Counted from the stretch's first letter, positions 45,732 through 59,660 are shown. The stretch is 64,000 nucleotides of DNA from Amblyomma americanum (GCF_052857255.1 NC_135500.1:166280683-166344682), one strand, 5' to 3'. Translations and numbers: made by a program. Notes: generated by a model from the letters alone, not told the origin.

Positions 45732-48700
45732 TCACGCCATAGGTATTTATTTTTTATTGGTGTTTTGTAATGCTACTGCCTCTTTTTTTCCTTGGAATGG
45801 CGACATTGGTGCCGGTAGAGGAAGTGTAGGAAAATTTAATTCATAGAAATGCTTGGTTTGAATAATCTTGAAAGTGTTCTTTACGATCACATATATTCAC
45901 CGTTTTCTTCGCGTGGTGGGTTATTCGTAGCAACTTTTGTGATTAGATTTTTTAAACAATGCACTGACGAGCTTTTTCGATGACATGAGCTAATACGCTG
46001 CTCCGAATCTTGGCTGAAAGAATGCTTAACCTGCTTGAATCCTTGAACGCACTCAGCGCAGAGCCCACAGTTTGAATCTAGCAATATTAAAGAAGCGGGC
46101 CTGGACGCTATAGCTGTTTTGGAACCAGGAACGCTTTGGAGTTTTGAGAACCGGTAAACAATCTACTGAAATTACAACAGGAGCAATAGGACCGCCGAAT
46201 TTTATTTTTGTTGCGTAACATCCGACGTGAATAACCTTTGCTTGTTTTTCCTTCAGCCTTGGATTCGCTCCCGCACTGAACATTGACAAAGAGCAAGTGA
46301 TGCCGAATTAAAATATGATTAGCAACTGTCAGGAAAAGACTTATTATCACACGCCCACTTGGGCGTGCACGAGGCTTGACAGAATAAAAGAAATCATTAC
46401 TTATTTTCATCTTTCATTTCTTTCCGTAAAAAATATATATTTAATGGGAACCACTGTTTTAAATGCCTAGGGGACCAGAGCAAGTGCTCAGGAATTGAGA
46501 GGAAATAGGTTTTCATTCCACCTAACTCTTGTTATAATGCCTCCACGATTACCAAAATTGAGCGCAAATTTCCTGTGAAGTTTTTTTAATTGTTTTAGGT
46601 TCAACGTGCTTTGTTTGCTAAAACCACACAACCTCATATTTCTTAGCAAACTTGATTAATTCCGCATAAACAAAACCGCTTCCGATGTACGGGGATTTCA
46701 TGGCAGTTACTAGCATTCTATCGGCATTCTATTGCTCAGCAAACTGACGAAAATAAAATAGGGTCTGCAGGTTGTAAAGATTTTCATGATCGCTTAAAAC
46801 CGGGAAGCGCCGTTCTGCTCGCCGAAGGTAGAAGAGAAAATATAGTTCGTGTACCGGATTTGCAAACAAATGTTTGAGATTGGGCTAGTTGGAACATGAC
46901 CATATGCAACACTTGCGCTGCCTAGGTTGTCAAAGACTGACCGTGTTGTCTTCTCCTCCCCTCAGCAGCTCATGTCTTGCATATGACCAGATCTGTAGCC
47001 ATGCTCAAGACCTACTGGCTTATAGCGGTGGCTAATTCAATTCAACATTTATCTTCCCTTCATAGAGTAACGGGGGTCGGGAGAAAAAAGTTTATATTGT
47101 TAGCTGGACGAGTTCCTGAGCCCTAGAGCCCCATGATCTTTTTAACAATAACAGGATAATTTACTAAAATTTGCAACAAGAGCATTGCAGTAAAGCATTG
47201 ACCAAGGAAAGCAGAGAGGTAGTAAGCGAACTGTATAACCCAAGCAGAACATTGCTGATTACAGTGACCAAATAGTGATCACGAACAAAAAATCTTGCAT
47301 AACTAAATTTTCGTTCGAGAGGAATTGCTGCGCTTATTCGGCGTAAAATTGTTCAGGAGGAAAGAAAGGCTGTGCATTAACAATTGCAAGCTTTGCTATG
47401 TGCGTGACGCAATCACACAAAACGGCTTTTCAAGACGGAAAGGATAGGCAAGTACACGATGTGCAAGTTGAACCAAGCCAGATAACAATGAAATGATATG
47501 TAAGCGTTCGTATTTGTCGCGCAGAGCTAGTCGCAAGTTGTATAGGGAGATCAGTTTTCGCAGGTCTGGACAATTTCTTTTAGTTCGCGCTGCTACCACC
47601 GTGTGGTGCTTAGATCTGAACTTTACAGCAAAGACATACAGCAAGGCGTGAGTTCTTGGCAGCGAGTAGACAGGCCTTCTTAATCAACATGATCGCGCAG
47701 CAGCTCATGCAATCTTACTTCGCATTTTTTTCGTAACTATAAGCTAAAATATCCCCGTTGGGTTACGGAGTGTTTATCCCCGGGGAGTTACGGGGGTTGC
47801 TTATAAGCAGTATAGTAGGGCTCCAGCAGCATTCGTGGAAGTTATCACATTCGGATAGGGGAGAACCGGGGCATATATTCCGTTCAACAGATTCATAATG
47901 CTTTTTAGAGCACGAGGAGCCACGCAGTGTGACCCGGAAGACAATCTTCTTGGGCCCTAAACGTTAGATAAACTATACATCGTACATGCATGTATTGGCT
48001 TTGATACCCACACCAACGTCATTCGGGAATATGCATTTGCACCTATCTACATACGCACACACACATACACTAACGCCCCTGAGGCAGTAAAGTAAGCAGC
48101 TGGCATATTGGTGTTGAAGGCTAGAAAACACGGAAGTACTGCCCTAATGTTTCACTGAATTTGAAGCGAGCGTATGCCTGGGGCAAATTTATGCCAGAAA
48201 CCCGAGGTGGAGCCAAACAGCCGACATCGAGCGGATATTTGAGAAGTAGCGAGCGTATATTCAGCCTGGCGAAAAAGGCGGCGAACATAATACTTTCTTG
48301 TTTCCCTGAGCCACTTGATGACACTGGGTTTAGTCTTTTTTCTCCTCTGCCCGTTCTCTCAAGCGAAAAAGAAAAGGCACTGAAAGCATACGCCAAATAT
48401 ACATCAGTGGAGCCCGCATGGCCTTAGCTTTGCATTCTTTCCTCGGCGGGTTTTTACGGTGCCGTTCAACTGAATGTGCTATGGACTAAGCCTCACGGTT
48501 TAAAGTATCGAGTTTTTGTGCAGTCTTTTCTGTGCCCGTTTTCGCTACTATAACTTCCACCGAAAGTTACTCTCTGCACTGGCATCCCTGAAAGCTTTTG
48601 TTTTATCATTCTCATCTCTTTCTATGATAAGAAAAGTAAAGAAGGTGCAGACGCTTATTGTTTATGCGGGACCATTTGTCTTTTGCATGGTCACGGATGA

Positions 48701-49354
48701 AACGGAGCCCCCTTGCAGCGAAAAGCCGTCGCCTCGTCTTCTTGGCACCACCTCGCGTCAGGCTCACATATGCGCATATGCGGCCGCTGGCGCACGCCAC
48801 ACGAGAACTGCTTCTGGCGTTGCCGCTTTAACAAAAGCAGGGCAGAGAGCGTGACGACGAACTGAATACACTCAGCTGGCCACCCGGCGAAATTGACGGC
48901 AAAGGGAAAGAGGGGGGAGCGAGTGTGAAGCGAGACGGTTGAGTGTTTTCTTCTTTCTTTTCTACGTTGGCGCGAGCGTTGCTTGGCATCTCATTACTGA
49001 GGCGATGACGACTTTCGCCAGCCCTCGTGGCTTCGCAAACTTCAGTTCGGCGAGTGGGCATCAGAATACGGGGAAGCAAATTGTTAAGGTTTGAACCTTC
49101 AGCCAGTGAACGGTGTGGTTATGTTCGCGGAAGGAACGTTTTCGAAAGGGACACAAATTGGAGTGCTGGCCCCGGTCGCGGCTGCCGTTCGCCGCGCGGC
49201 CGACCTGCTGTGTAAAGCTAGTAGGCCCGTACGCTCTGTCGTCTACAGGTTTCATCTGTCGTGTGAACGCTTTCAGCACGCGAACTGTGTCCTGGAGTGA
49301 CCTGAGGTCATGTATTCTTCCGCAAGCTCATCCCTCGCTTTAATCCACCGTGAG
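45732..49354. other. Intergenic stretch without supported genes
   Basis: 48640-49290 is GC-richer, with several overlapping frames on both strands and no recognisable protein. The rest is AT-rich and unassigned. No repeat with another copy in the window was found. Confidence 0.45.
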
Positions 49355-49590
49355 TTGGTTTGATTTATCGGCGTTTAACGTCCCAAAGCGACTCAGGCTA
49401 TGAAAGATACCGTAGTGAAGAGCTCCGATAATTTCGACCACCTGGGCTTCTTTAACGTGCACTGACATCGCATAGTACACGGGCCTCTAGAATTTCGCCT
49501 CCATCGAAATTCGATCGCCGCGGCCGGGGTCGAACCCGCGTCTTTCGGGTCAGCAGTCGAGCGCCATAACCACTCAGCCACCGCAGCGGC
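49355..49590 (-). mobile_element. Full-length type II SINE (copy 6)
   Basis: On the minus strand it has the head 'gccgctgcggtggctgagtg', the B box 'gggttcgacccc', the core 'gatgtcagtgcacgttaaag' and the type II body ending 'gcctgagtcgctttgggacg'. The flanks 'ccaccgtgag' (49345-49354) and 'ccaccataag' (49591-49600) match at 8 of 10. The 128-codon minus frame across it is SINE sequence. Confidence 0.92.
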
Positions 49591-52500
49591 CCACCATAAG
49601 CTGTACAGCCATTGCAACACTTCTAATTCTGGGAAATTATTCGCATCGGGCATCACTGCGGAAGAGTCGACCACTTTTATATTCCAATGCGAAATGTTTC
49701 TACGAAACTTCTTTCGGCCAGCATAATATCTGAAGTAACTAAGTGCTATTTCAAGCGTTCTAATGTCTCCTAAATACAAATAACTTCGTCCTTATAAGCC
49801 TTAACGCTTGAACACCGTTTATTCCACACACGCATTCAGTTGGCGTATTCAGTCAGCTCTTCAAGCGTGGGGCAGCAGTATCAAAGGAAGTAAGCTATTT
49901 GCATTCAGCCGTGAATTCCCTCCCCGCGAAAGGTACGAGCGCGAAGCATACGTTTTGTGCGAGTGATGCTCGTAGGACGACACCAAGTGCCATGCAGATA
50001 TAATGCAAATGTGTAATTTGAGCGAGAAATGAGTGGTCCCTATTATATCAGCCCTTCCAGAGCGGTTGCTTTAAGCGCGCCTGCCCTCAACGGAAAATCC
50101 GCCGAAGCTTACCTGCTGGTTCCATGCGCTTAGACACACTTTGATCCGCCTTTATTCACGGACGGCACAATTAAGATCCCTGGTATCCTCTCAAAAAAAT
50201 TTAGTATCCTCCCCATTTGTTCCGGGAGCCGCAAGTCGGCCCCTTAGAGAGGAGCCGTGACTAAAGACAGCGGGCTTTATCTTCTCATTCTCTGCCCTCC
50301 CTCTCTGCTTTGCGGTTAGGGATGGCGCCTCACTTGGATATCTGCCCCTATATATACGCAGGCACGCCTACGACGCACACACGAGGCACGAGAGGCACGA
50401 TGCCTTTAGCCCCGGCGCTTTCACGGCGCCCGGGGGAAAACTCGCGCTGAAGGAAAATATGCCGCCCGGCTGCAACGGCATGGAAAAGAGTTGGTGTTCC
50501 CTATCCACGGCTGCTCCTGAGCCACCGTCGACGATGCCTTCTCTCTATTCTCGCCTTTCTTTCCCACGGGCCCGCGCTCGTCCCGTAATTCGCCTGTATT
50601 TTATCGCACACTCCTTCCCTAGCGTCGTTGCCTATTTTTTGTGGTAGCGTTATTCTTCCCTCTTCCCCTCCTGTTTAGGTGCAAGGCGACAAAAGATGGG
50701 GTAAGCTTGCACCGCCAACGCCGGCGTTCTTTCGCGCACCGTATTGCGCTCACCATTTTCCTTTTTGTTTTGCGTTCACCCCGACGGCGCTGCTGCTGCC
50801 ACCCCTCTCAGTTTCTCCCGCGGTGGCAGTGAGTCGGAGCGTATAAACCCGACTGCGCTTCGCTCGGCGACGAGCTGGGTGTGTGCGCATGTGTCTCTCC
50901 GGAGACCAATGCATTTCGCTTAGGATCGGAGTATTACATTTCTTTCAATTACAGCCCGCAATGGCTTCTCTTCTATCGCCACCCGGATGCAGAGAGTGGA
51001 GAATACATATACATGTAGAAAACTTAGGATGCCCAGCCACTCGTCTCCACGTCCGCTTGGGAAGCCTGCAGCTCCCTAAGTGCTTTGTTTGCGCCCATTT
51101 ATGAGCTTCAAGCGCATAATCTACGTTTGCGTTCCGCACGTTTCTCGTTAGAAACGCTGTTATCTGGTATATTTACCTGGAAATCCTTCCTGGTGGGTTG
51201 CGAAGCTTTGTCCCGCCGTAGGCTGTCTTCGACAAAGCTCGTCGTCGGCGGTTGTTTCTCCGGGGATGTTGAGGAGCGGTTTATAAAGATGCTGTCGATC
51301 TCGTTTAATTCTAGAATGCACAAAAAAGTGGCAGCAGGATGCATGCATACGGTTACCTTATATGCCTTATTTTTTTTGCGTGTATGTCTGTAAAACGACA
51401 CGTCGAATTGTAAATAATGACGGTACACCAGGGATCAGTGGCGGGCAGGTTGTATTTCATCCACTCCCTTTGGAAGCTTTAGCTTCCGAGGTAAGCGGAA
51501 TCCTTCCACCTTTCCTGCCTCCGCTTTTCTTAATGTGAGTGTTTCTACTGTCTCTCTGGAAATTGGCGCAATTTTTCAGCGAAATAAGCACGGCTATAAT
51601 ACGTCGCCGTGCGTTGGGTAACCCCTTTGTGTATAGCGGGGCTCGTATATCTATGCGCTTGGGAAGCCATGCTCAGAAATGAAAGCACTGCTACGTAAAC
51701 ACCCTCATTTAAGCAAAGGCTGCTTAACCCATTAATTCTTGTTTGAAAAGCTCCGCTAGCTGATTTAAGATGGAAGCAAAGCCGCATCGCCACAGAAAAA
51801 CCTTTGCGCTCAACTCTGCCTGCGTTGGCTGAACTTGCAAACTGCAGAGTGCCTGTTGAGAATTGGGCATGAATTCGCTCTAAGCACTGCCTTACTCTGA
51901 TTGTAGACTCTAAGCGTGAACTGCTTGTGGAAAAAGAAGTCTGTACCGACGCAATTAGAAACACCTGTAGTTGAAGAAACTAATCTGCTGCTGCGCTTGT
52001 AATAGCAGAATTTATAACGTACGCAGCGCTACGAAGACGGACAGAATCTCTTCTTATTGTAAAAAAATATAATGCGGCTGCTAACTTAGAGCCTGAAATC
52101 TTTTTTGCAGACCATATTTTGCAGACCTATTTTTGCAGATCGGGACACCTAATTCTATCGTACGTCGGAAATGCGATAGTATTCGAAGCTGTCTGGTGCG
52201 GATTTGAGAGAAAAGTTGCTCTTCCTGACCACTTCCCGTAAATCATCTGCCACGGTTGACAGGTGGAAGCTTCACAGATGAACCTGTTCTGGTGACCTCA
52301 CTTTCGTCAAGCCAATGTGCATTCTCTGGGCTGGCGACGTCAGTGCCAGGCTGGTGACACCACTTCTCTCCATCCGACGAGATTTCTCCGTTCTGGGCAG
52401 GTCATTGATGACAGCCAATCAAGATTTTTCTGGACGACGCCGAACGGCTCCGGGGTTTTGCTTTTGGCAGGCATTCTCGGTTGTCACATAAACACAGGTT

Positions 52501-53110
52501 AGTTGCGTTAACCTTTCAATTCCATAACAGCAGCTGCGCTGCGAATTACAAGAGGAAAGAAAACGTCTCGCTTTCTTGCGTGACGACAGAAGAAATTCCT
52601 TCTAACACGTCCTAACATTCGACTCGAACAGACGGCATTTGTTCAGAGCGTCGTCGGCTGGGCACCCAAATGGACAAAACATTCCATACATTGCTTTGAG
52701 GTAAGTATTTAGTTGTGCATACAAACGCTTTGGTTTAGCAATATTTCAGTTGTGTTTTTGCTTCTGGTTCAGCTGTACTGACGGAAAATCGGCCCTTGAA
52801 AGAAGTTCAAGAAAAACCTTCCCCAATGAAGACAAAACACCAATAAATGGGGCCTTCAACTAGACCCAGCGTGTGTAGAACTTGAGAAAGCTGCAGAATT
52901 TAATGACGAAATGTGAGTTTGTAGAACAAAGTTTTAACATTATATGCACTCTATGCACTGAGAGAAAAAACTGTATGCACTTGAAAAAAAAGCAATTTCA
53001 TTTGAGGTTCCAGCAAGCTTGTACTAACAAAGTAGCCGATTTGATGCCTGCAGCAAGAACAAAACCGCTACATTATGCCAGCAGGCACACTGTCGCAACG
53101 AAAACGAAAG
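49591..53110. other. Intergenic stretch with possible promoters
   Basis: 50280-50900 is GC-rich with TATA-like 'cctatatatacgc' (about 50347-50359) and 'gcgtataaaccc' (about 50838-50849). No downstream frame is recognisable, so these remain only promoter-like. A frame at 51085-51393 and a short hydrophobic frame at 52317-52502 ending at a possible donor (phase 1) are not supported as genes. Three 'ttttgcaga' units are tandem at about 52101-52139. Confidence 0.35.

Positions 53111-53173
<63 letters not shown>
53111..53173. repeat. Poly-A tract of about 63 bases
   Basis: An uninterrupted A run. It could be the tail of a decayed retroposon inserted in the plus orientation, but no element body is recognisable upstream. 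Homopolymer length in an assembly is unreliable. The long Lys or Phe runs in translated frames are artefacts. Confidence 0.95.
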
Positions 53174-53175
<2 letters not shown>

Positions 53176-56100
53176 TTACAATTTGCTGTGTCTCACCCCT
53201 TCCACCTCCCTCCCCCCGGCGCCCCATCGCCAATGTAGACGATGTTGTTCAGCAACTTATGCCCCTGCAATTCACTGGACGATTTAGCCGCTATTATTCA
53301 CTGAAATTCAACCTCTAGCTTCTCAAGCAGCAGCATAACTGAAGTACAGAAAAAGAGCATCACCACGGGAACTGCTATTGTCGCTGCGAAGACGTAGCGC
53401 AAGCATACATTCCGCCGATGTCGCCGTCAGCAACTGAGGCCTGTGATGCGACACCGTGCGAGTTTCACCGGAGCACAAAAGTTGCCGCAACAATCCCGCT
53501 TTGTCCATGAAAATAGTAATTGGCTCGCGGGCAGTGACCTCATCAGTGAGGTCATCACAGCAGAGAAATCCCATTGGCTGCATGCACGTGGCGTCACCAA
53601 TCCTGAAGTAGCATGACGCACACCAGAGAATGCCCATTCGCTGGAGGGAATTAACGTCACCTGATTATGTCCTTCTGAGTGAAGCCTACATCTGCTAATC
53701 GTAGCTGGTGGTGCACGAGAAGAAGTCGGGAAGACCAACCTGAGTCTCACAAGATTCAGCAGTCACTTCCGAAAGAGAGGTTTGAATAGCAACGAATGCT
53801 AGCGAATTGCGAATGCATAATAAAATTAGGTGTCGCTGTATTTTTACCCAAAACGACACTGAACTTCTGTATGCGCGTTCATTTTTACACGTTCGTTGTA
53901 GTTGTCTTTGATCGATTGTCTTCTTTCTTTTCTGTTGTTGTTGTTGTTGGCTAAAAAGCGATGGCACATATTGCTTTCTGTGTTTTGCACAGCTGCAAAA
54001 TAACTTCTTTTCCTAGCTACATGAAGCCGACATCTTCTTAAAACTGTGCGACGATTTTTGTTCAAAGCTGGCAAATGTAAAGGTGTAGCGGCTAATAAAG
54101 CACCTCGTCCAGCCAACCTGCGCCTTGGATTATGAAAAGCGAGTTTATGGTGCAGATTGCAAGTTAACATGTGATATACAATATAAAAAATTCTTGTTAT
54201 ACTGAAAGGCATTCTGAGAACTGTGACCTAGTCATCCAATAATGCCCGGGGAAGATCACCATCATCGATTCCAGTATATACTCCCGTTGGCTTTGCACAA
54301 TATTCACAATTTCTTAAGTTGGTCTTGCCGCAAACATAAAAATTAATCATACACAGTATAGTTGGCAGAAAAGTTCATCTATATATGAACTTAAAACTGA
54401 TTTACCAAACAATTACGGAAGCAGAAAAACCGCGTAAAGTGAACGAAAACGTGCGCCGCACAGATATTGCTGCAGAAGGAAACAATAGCATGACAAACGC
54501 CAGCTAAAAATATGGCTCCCACCTGGCGTCGAAATCTAAATCCGGTACTTCCAACGTGACATGAGGTAGCTCCATTGTCATGGATACGACTAAAATAAGC
54601 AACCTTCGCTGTGATTAAGGCTTAAATGCAAGCAAATGGGGGTGATTTCTGTTTGAAGCCGGTTCCGAAAAGCCTTCTAAGTTACATAATTGCAGCGCCT
54701 CAATTAGGGGTAAATGTGATGGCGGCCCAAAGGGCCAGAAACTGTTGGAGCGGCTAAAGCTGAGATTTGGGCCACAACTCCCAAACTGCTTCGCTTCATC
54801 ACGTATCATCAGCGTCAAATGAAACGCGAACAAATGAACTCAAGCGGTAGCAGAAAGAAACAAAAATAATTGCGGCTGGGGAGGAAAAACAGGCGTGTCA
54901 TATTAAAACTTCCACAGAGCGGTCTTTCCGTCCGCGATGCGAATAGCAGCCGTTCTTGTATGCTGCTTTGCTTGTGCAACATCTTCCAGTTTTGCAGTTC
55001 ACGTTGAAATTCTCTTGTTCGCGTTGCATTTGACGCTGATAGTACGTCACTTTATGAACCAATGACCGAGCTCCGAATATGGACGATATAGTGAAAAATT
55101 CCACACGAAGAGTGAATATGTCTGCTAAAAAAATTCTTTTTAAAGTGCGATAGCAGAGCTGTCGCTTTCATGTCGTGTAATTTATTGCCTCTTTCGAGGT
55201 GCTAGTGTTATTTTCGTGGTCGTCTGTGCATATCAAGAAGTCTTTTCGCACCTGCAGCATAAGAAATTGCTTTCGAGAACTCGTTTCGTCAGCCGAAATG
55301 CGTAATTTAGTTAATTACGTTACTTGATTGCGCTGGCGCTCACAAAGAGAGCAAATTCAGTAATGGCGGTGCTAGAGATCTGCGCTCCTCAAAGTGCACA
55401 TTTGGGCCATACCTGCTTTGGTTCCTATGTGTTCCTACCATTTGTTCAACATTTGTTTTTAATATTCACCAAGGGTAAATTGTATTACTGCACATTGAAA
55501 ATTTAGTTAATTTTCGAGCCGCGAAATCACATTTCTATGCTTATCAAGCGACTATTCGTGCACACCAGTCAACACTGTTTCAATTGCGTACTAGTAACGT
55601 GCTGGATGACGTAGGAATGTTCTTTAATTGTTTCATCAATGCACTCACTATATCATGCATATTATTTTGTTTCTTGATTTGTAAAATCATATCCTCGATC
55701 GAAGGGAAACATTGAGCATACTGTGTAACTAACACGCCACATCTCATTTCATAAACGCAGATACATCAGAAAACTTATTATTATAAATATTTGCTTACGT
55801 TTCTGATTACAGCTGCAACAAAAGAACTTGCGCAATAGTTCCAATGGCCTGCAGCAGAAAGCGCAGAAGCAGTGCAACATTTAGTTGAAGCATTCAGCCG
55901 AGCGCATATGTAGTAAGGTCAACCAGAGTTTGTGTATAGGGCACATCAGTACGATGTACGATATTACCTATATGTCAACCGTCGACCACGAGTGCAGCCT
56001 CCTAGTTTCAGAAGAGAGAGGGTCGTAAAGGCGTGCAATAGGCCAAGTCACCCGATTTTAATGAAACGTCGTGGTCGGTGCCCCATCACTTCTCAATTCT

Positions 56101-57488
56101 TTTCCTGGAAAAAAGAGCGACAGCGCGATACGCAGGAAAACAAAATTTACTTCATCCTCTCCATCACACTGAGACGCCAACAAAAGAGTTGCGAGCTGAA
56201 ACCATTGATCCAGCCTCTGTTTACATTGAAATCAAAAACTTCTACCTTCCTGCCATCTCAATGTTGCAGTTTCAAGCGAGGCTTCACGCGCAATGCGCTC
56301 TACGCCAAACTTTTTTTCTGATAAATAAACGCTCCGTCGTCTGTACAGCGTGACGCAAACTCATCGCTTTTTTTTTTTTTCGGCTACAAGGTGACGCTTG
56401 CCTGTGAGCGGGAATGTGATACAAAAGGGAAAGCCCACATATCACGAAACCGAGCTGGGGCACACGTGTGTCGGTGCGATGTGCTCCGCGGAAGGAACAA
56501 AGAGCGTATAAAGAAGAAAAAAAAAGGGGCGCTGCAACGACTGCATGCTCCGAACAAAGAGTAGCCCGGCGCCAAGATTGCGGCGGCGGCCAGCGGGCGG
56601 CTGGTATATAGGCTTCATATTTTCGTGGAAATTTAGCGCCCTGACAACGAAAGGCTGGTCCCTGCGATGCGGCAGCATGTCGGGAGGAAGACCCATAGTG
56701 GCGGGTTCCATGGCACGTGAAATGAAGCACGGTTACGGAAGGGCAGATAAAAAAATAGAACGGCAAGCGGTTTCCTACAGAGGTTTCACAAAAGAGGTGA
56801 ATGCATATATGAGCATGAAAATGCAAAGAATGAAAGTTAATGAAATCGAAACTAATCCGGGTAGGGAAGAAAGGTTTCGCATGGAATGCGAAAGGAGGTG
56901 AGCTCGGCGCGGCATAGGCTGGAGTGACAAAGAAGAAACTTCAGCTCGATTCAACTATTCTTCCCTTTGAGAAGAGTGAACAAGAGCCGTTTGCTTCAGG
57001 AAGACCTCAATGATTGTGTGCTCATAAGACGGGAGACCTTTTCCTTGTGCTCTATCATCACTCTTCATTCTCTTTTTTCACGAAGGATACTTTTTATTTC
57101 CCCTTTTGCGGTGTGTTTGTTTTTAGTCCTTTATTTTGTTTTTCCGTCCGTGCTTTGTTCCATTCTATTCTTCCAATTTCACAAGCGCATGCTGAGATCG
57201 GTAAAGCTTCTTTTGTTTGAGATCTCTATACTCTATCGACTTTCGATTCAATCACAGCGCGACTCTGGTGACGCTCGCTGAAGATAGGAACTGAGACGGA
57301 GAAAGGAAGAGAAGCTGAGGGGGTGAAATGACGAGCGGCGGCTAAAATAACCCGAAATGGGAAAGGGGGAAACAGGGAAGTGGATGAAAAGGAAACGAAA
57401 GGAAGGGATAAAGGACGCCAGCGGATGCCACCAACTCAAAGCGAACCGGCTCGCATCGCTGTCGGCACTGTCTTGGAGAGCTGGGGGC
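53174..57488. other. Intergenic stretch without supported genes
   Basis: A frame at 56078-56353 looks slightly protein-like toward its end ('ETIDPASVYIEIKNFYLP') and overlaps 'aataaa' at 56324-56329. It could be a terminal exon but has no identified acceptor. Other frames are short and unassigned. Confidence 0.35.
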
Positions 57489-57513
57489 GGGGGGGGGGGG
57501 GGGGGGGGGGGGG
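57489..57513. repeat. G25 mononucleotide tract
   Basis: The longest pure G run in the window. The long minus frame with a run of prolines at 57248-57745 is due to it and to flanking purine/pyrimidine bias, not to a real protein. Confidence 0.95.
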
Positions 57514-57961
57514 CTCGGGAGAAACGACATTCTATTTGCCAGCTTCGCTCTTCCGAAGGTGTGTTCCCTGTTTCGCGATTTCTTGATGGCATTCTCTTTC
57601 TCACGCGGTTGTTTCCTTTTTTATTTTCTCTTCTTTTCATTCGCTTTGCACGTTTCCCGCCGGCGCACCACGCAATGAAACAGGTGGACGCCTCTCGGGA
57701 TTCCTTCTTTATTTCTTTTCTTTTTTTGCTCTTCCAGCGGTACATCGCAGGTAGATCAGACGATCTTTGGTAAAGTAATGCTGCCGGAGAAAGCAGACGC
57801 TATAAGAGATCGTTGTGGAGTCTTCCGAGCGCAGAGAGCTCCGCCGCAAAGTGCTTCTCAGTAAACGATTGGGTTCAGTCGCGTTTTAATTATTATAATT
57901 TTGAACACTTCATTTGTACTATGCAACAGCCAGCTCATGAAACCGTCTAAAGCAAGGACAC

Positions 57962-58189
57962 TTATCGGGCATGAACATCAAGGTTAAGTGAAACCTTTGC
58001 TCCTTGAGCACGAATCTTCACGCAGGGATAAACAGAAACACTGTAGAATGATGGTTTCTCGCGGTCCTGCACGAATACGGGTGGAATAGGAGGAATATCT
58101 ATACGCCTTTGGTAACGCCGTTCTGAATTGAGAATGATGGAAAGAGCAAGCGCGAGGTAACTCACGAATAATAAGGCTACTATCAACAT
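57962..58189 (-). CDS. Candidate small membrane protein, 75 residues
   Basis: A minus-strand ATG frame starting 'MLIVALLFVSYLALALSIIL': one hydrophobic N-terminal segment (residues 1-20), then basic 'SERRYQRRIDIPPIPP' and a mixed tail ending 'LNLDVHAR'. It reads as a signal-anchored peptide. A possible acceptor ('ggatatacag') lies seven bases before the ATG on the minus strand, so it could also be a second exon. The helix followed by a Tyr/Arg/Ile/Pro patch is loosely like the A/B junction region, but I see no YVIRP. Length alone is not significant for this sequence. Confidence 0.25.
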   Translation of the reverse strand: MLIVALLFVSYLALALSIILNSERRYQRRIDIPPIPPVFVQDREKPSFYSVSVYPCVKIRAQGAKVSLNLDVHAR

Positions 58190-58899
58190 CGCACTGTATA
58201 TCCATTAATTATTTTTTTTGTTCTGTGTTCCTTATTAGGAGGCAATTTTGTTGCCCCATTACTTTATTAAGCGGCAGCGCCCATGTATAGTACATGCCTG
58301 CACCTAACGCCAGGAAGTTGAGCCATTTAGAGTGAACGAGCGGACACGTGTGCCTGCAAGTGTTCATGTGTGCGTATATTCCTGTATATATTAACTGCGA
58401 GCCGTGTAGAGAATATTCAAATATTTATCGGCTTGTTATATTTTTCTTTCATAGTTTGTCACAGTTATGCATTAAATACCCAAATTATCAACAAATTAAC
58501 CGCAGCGCAATGACAAGAACACCAGAAAAGGACAACACATGCGCACAAGTTTTTCGCACGTGTTGTAATTTTATGGCGTTGTTGTCGTTCCGCCGCTGTT
58601 CATTTTATTGTGCACCAACTGGCCCCACAGCCTGTTATTCTGAAGTATTTAAAGGACGTTCCTAAATGTCTTTGACTGCGAGACTTTTTTCCGCGGGCAC
58701 GTTGCATTATCCACTACAAATTTATTTACTGAGAGGCAATCTGAAGTTTTTCACACAGCAGTGATAATTCATCGCAAATTTCTCGCTCCCCTACTGCACA
58801 CAAATAAACTAAAAAAAGTCGTACTGAAAGAAGGAAAACATTATTCATACTTCCCTCAATGAAAAGCAACCGAGTTTCAATCCTGAGCACAGGGAGCCC

Positions 58900-59660
58900 T
58901 CGTTAACTTGTTTCGCAAAGGCCGGCTGCGTCCCGCTTCCCGAAAGACGAGACGCGAAGCGAACTGGACGGCCGTGCAGCGTGTAGCCGCAAATGAGTGT
59001 GTCCCAACCGTCGTTGGCGAGAGTAAAAAACGACCAGCACGCTACGCTGCGCTCCCTTCTTCCCCCGCGCCGTCCTTCCCGTCTTCCCTACGTTCCCGCA
59101 GCGGCCCCTCGCTTATTGCGGTTTGGGACGGAGCAGCGATGACGACGACAGCGGGGGCTGCGGGGCCGGCTTTCTTTGTGCCTCCTGCCGGCGCGAGATA
59201 CGGCAGACGCTGTGAGCGCGCTTCGTGCGCGCTGCCGCGTCGAAAAGCGGCCGAAATAACAGAAGCGACCGCACCACCGGAGACTATAGCTACAAGCATC
59301 AAAAGGTGGCGAAGCCAGTGCCGTGCAGCGTGCGGGAGAGTTTCGCGGTGCCACCGACAGGCGGCGCCAGGCGGCGGGGAAAGAAACGCACCGGCTCCTC
59401 GCGGGAGACGCGCGGACAGGCGGTCGCGGTGCGAGCTGTGAGTGCCAGGTCGGAGCCGCGGTCGGAAGTGTTCGGCGTGCTCGCATCCCTCCTCCGCTGG
59501 AGCGGCAACGCGCGCTTTTTCTGCCCGCGTCCGGAGCCAGAAGAGACGCACGCGGTGTGTCGGCTTTCGCGTAGTCTTAAGTCTTGGACACTGTCGCCGC
59601 TTGGCGGTGGACAACGAGGCCGTTTTTCGCCTGGGGACGAGCGTGCCACGTTATACAGAG
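58900..59660. promoter_or_regulatory. CpG-island-like block, possible first exon or bidirectional promoter
   Basis: The strongest GC and CpG enrichment in the window. Plus-strand frames are open to a good donor, 'atacagaggtgagc' (GT at 59661). On the minus strand a 190-codon frame (59614-59042) contains ATG 59299 followed by a hydrophobic 'MLVAIVSGGAVASVISAAF', then an Ala/Pro/Val-rich tail. Open frames are common in GC-rich DNA, so neither is secure. Upstream at about 58830 the sequence is AT-rich. Confidence 0.35.

Noticed and set aside
52882..53238. 118-codon frame with a long lysine run
   Set aside because: Translation of the A63 tract.
56967..57200. Hydrophobic frame ending at 'agatcggtaaag' as another first exon of the A/B type
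   Set aside because: No ATG before the hydrophobic segment, and the donor is phase 0, not phase 2.
57248..57745. 165-codon minus frame with a proline run, and the opposite 138-codon frame
   Set aside because: Caused by the G25 tract and purine/pyrimidine strand bias; no domain.
57738..57864. Possible terminal exon after a strong acceptor ('tttttttgctcttccag'), open 41 codons in phase 2
   Set aside because: Forty-one open codons in one of three phases is not significant, and no phase-2 first exon was found upstream.
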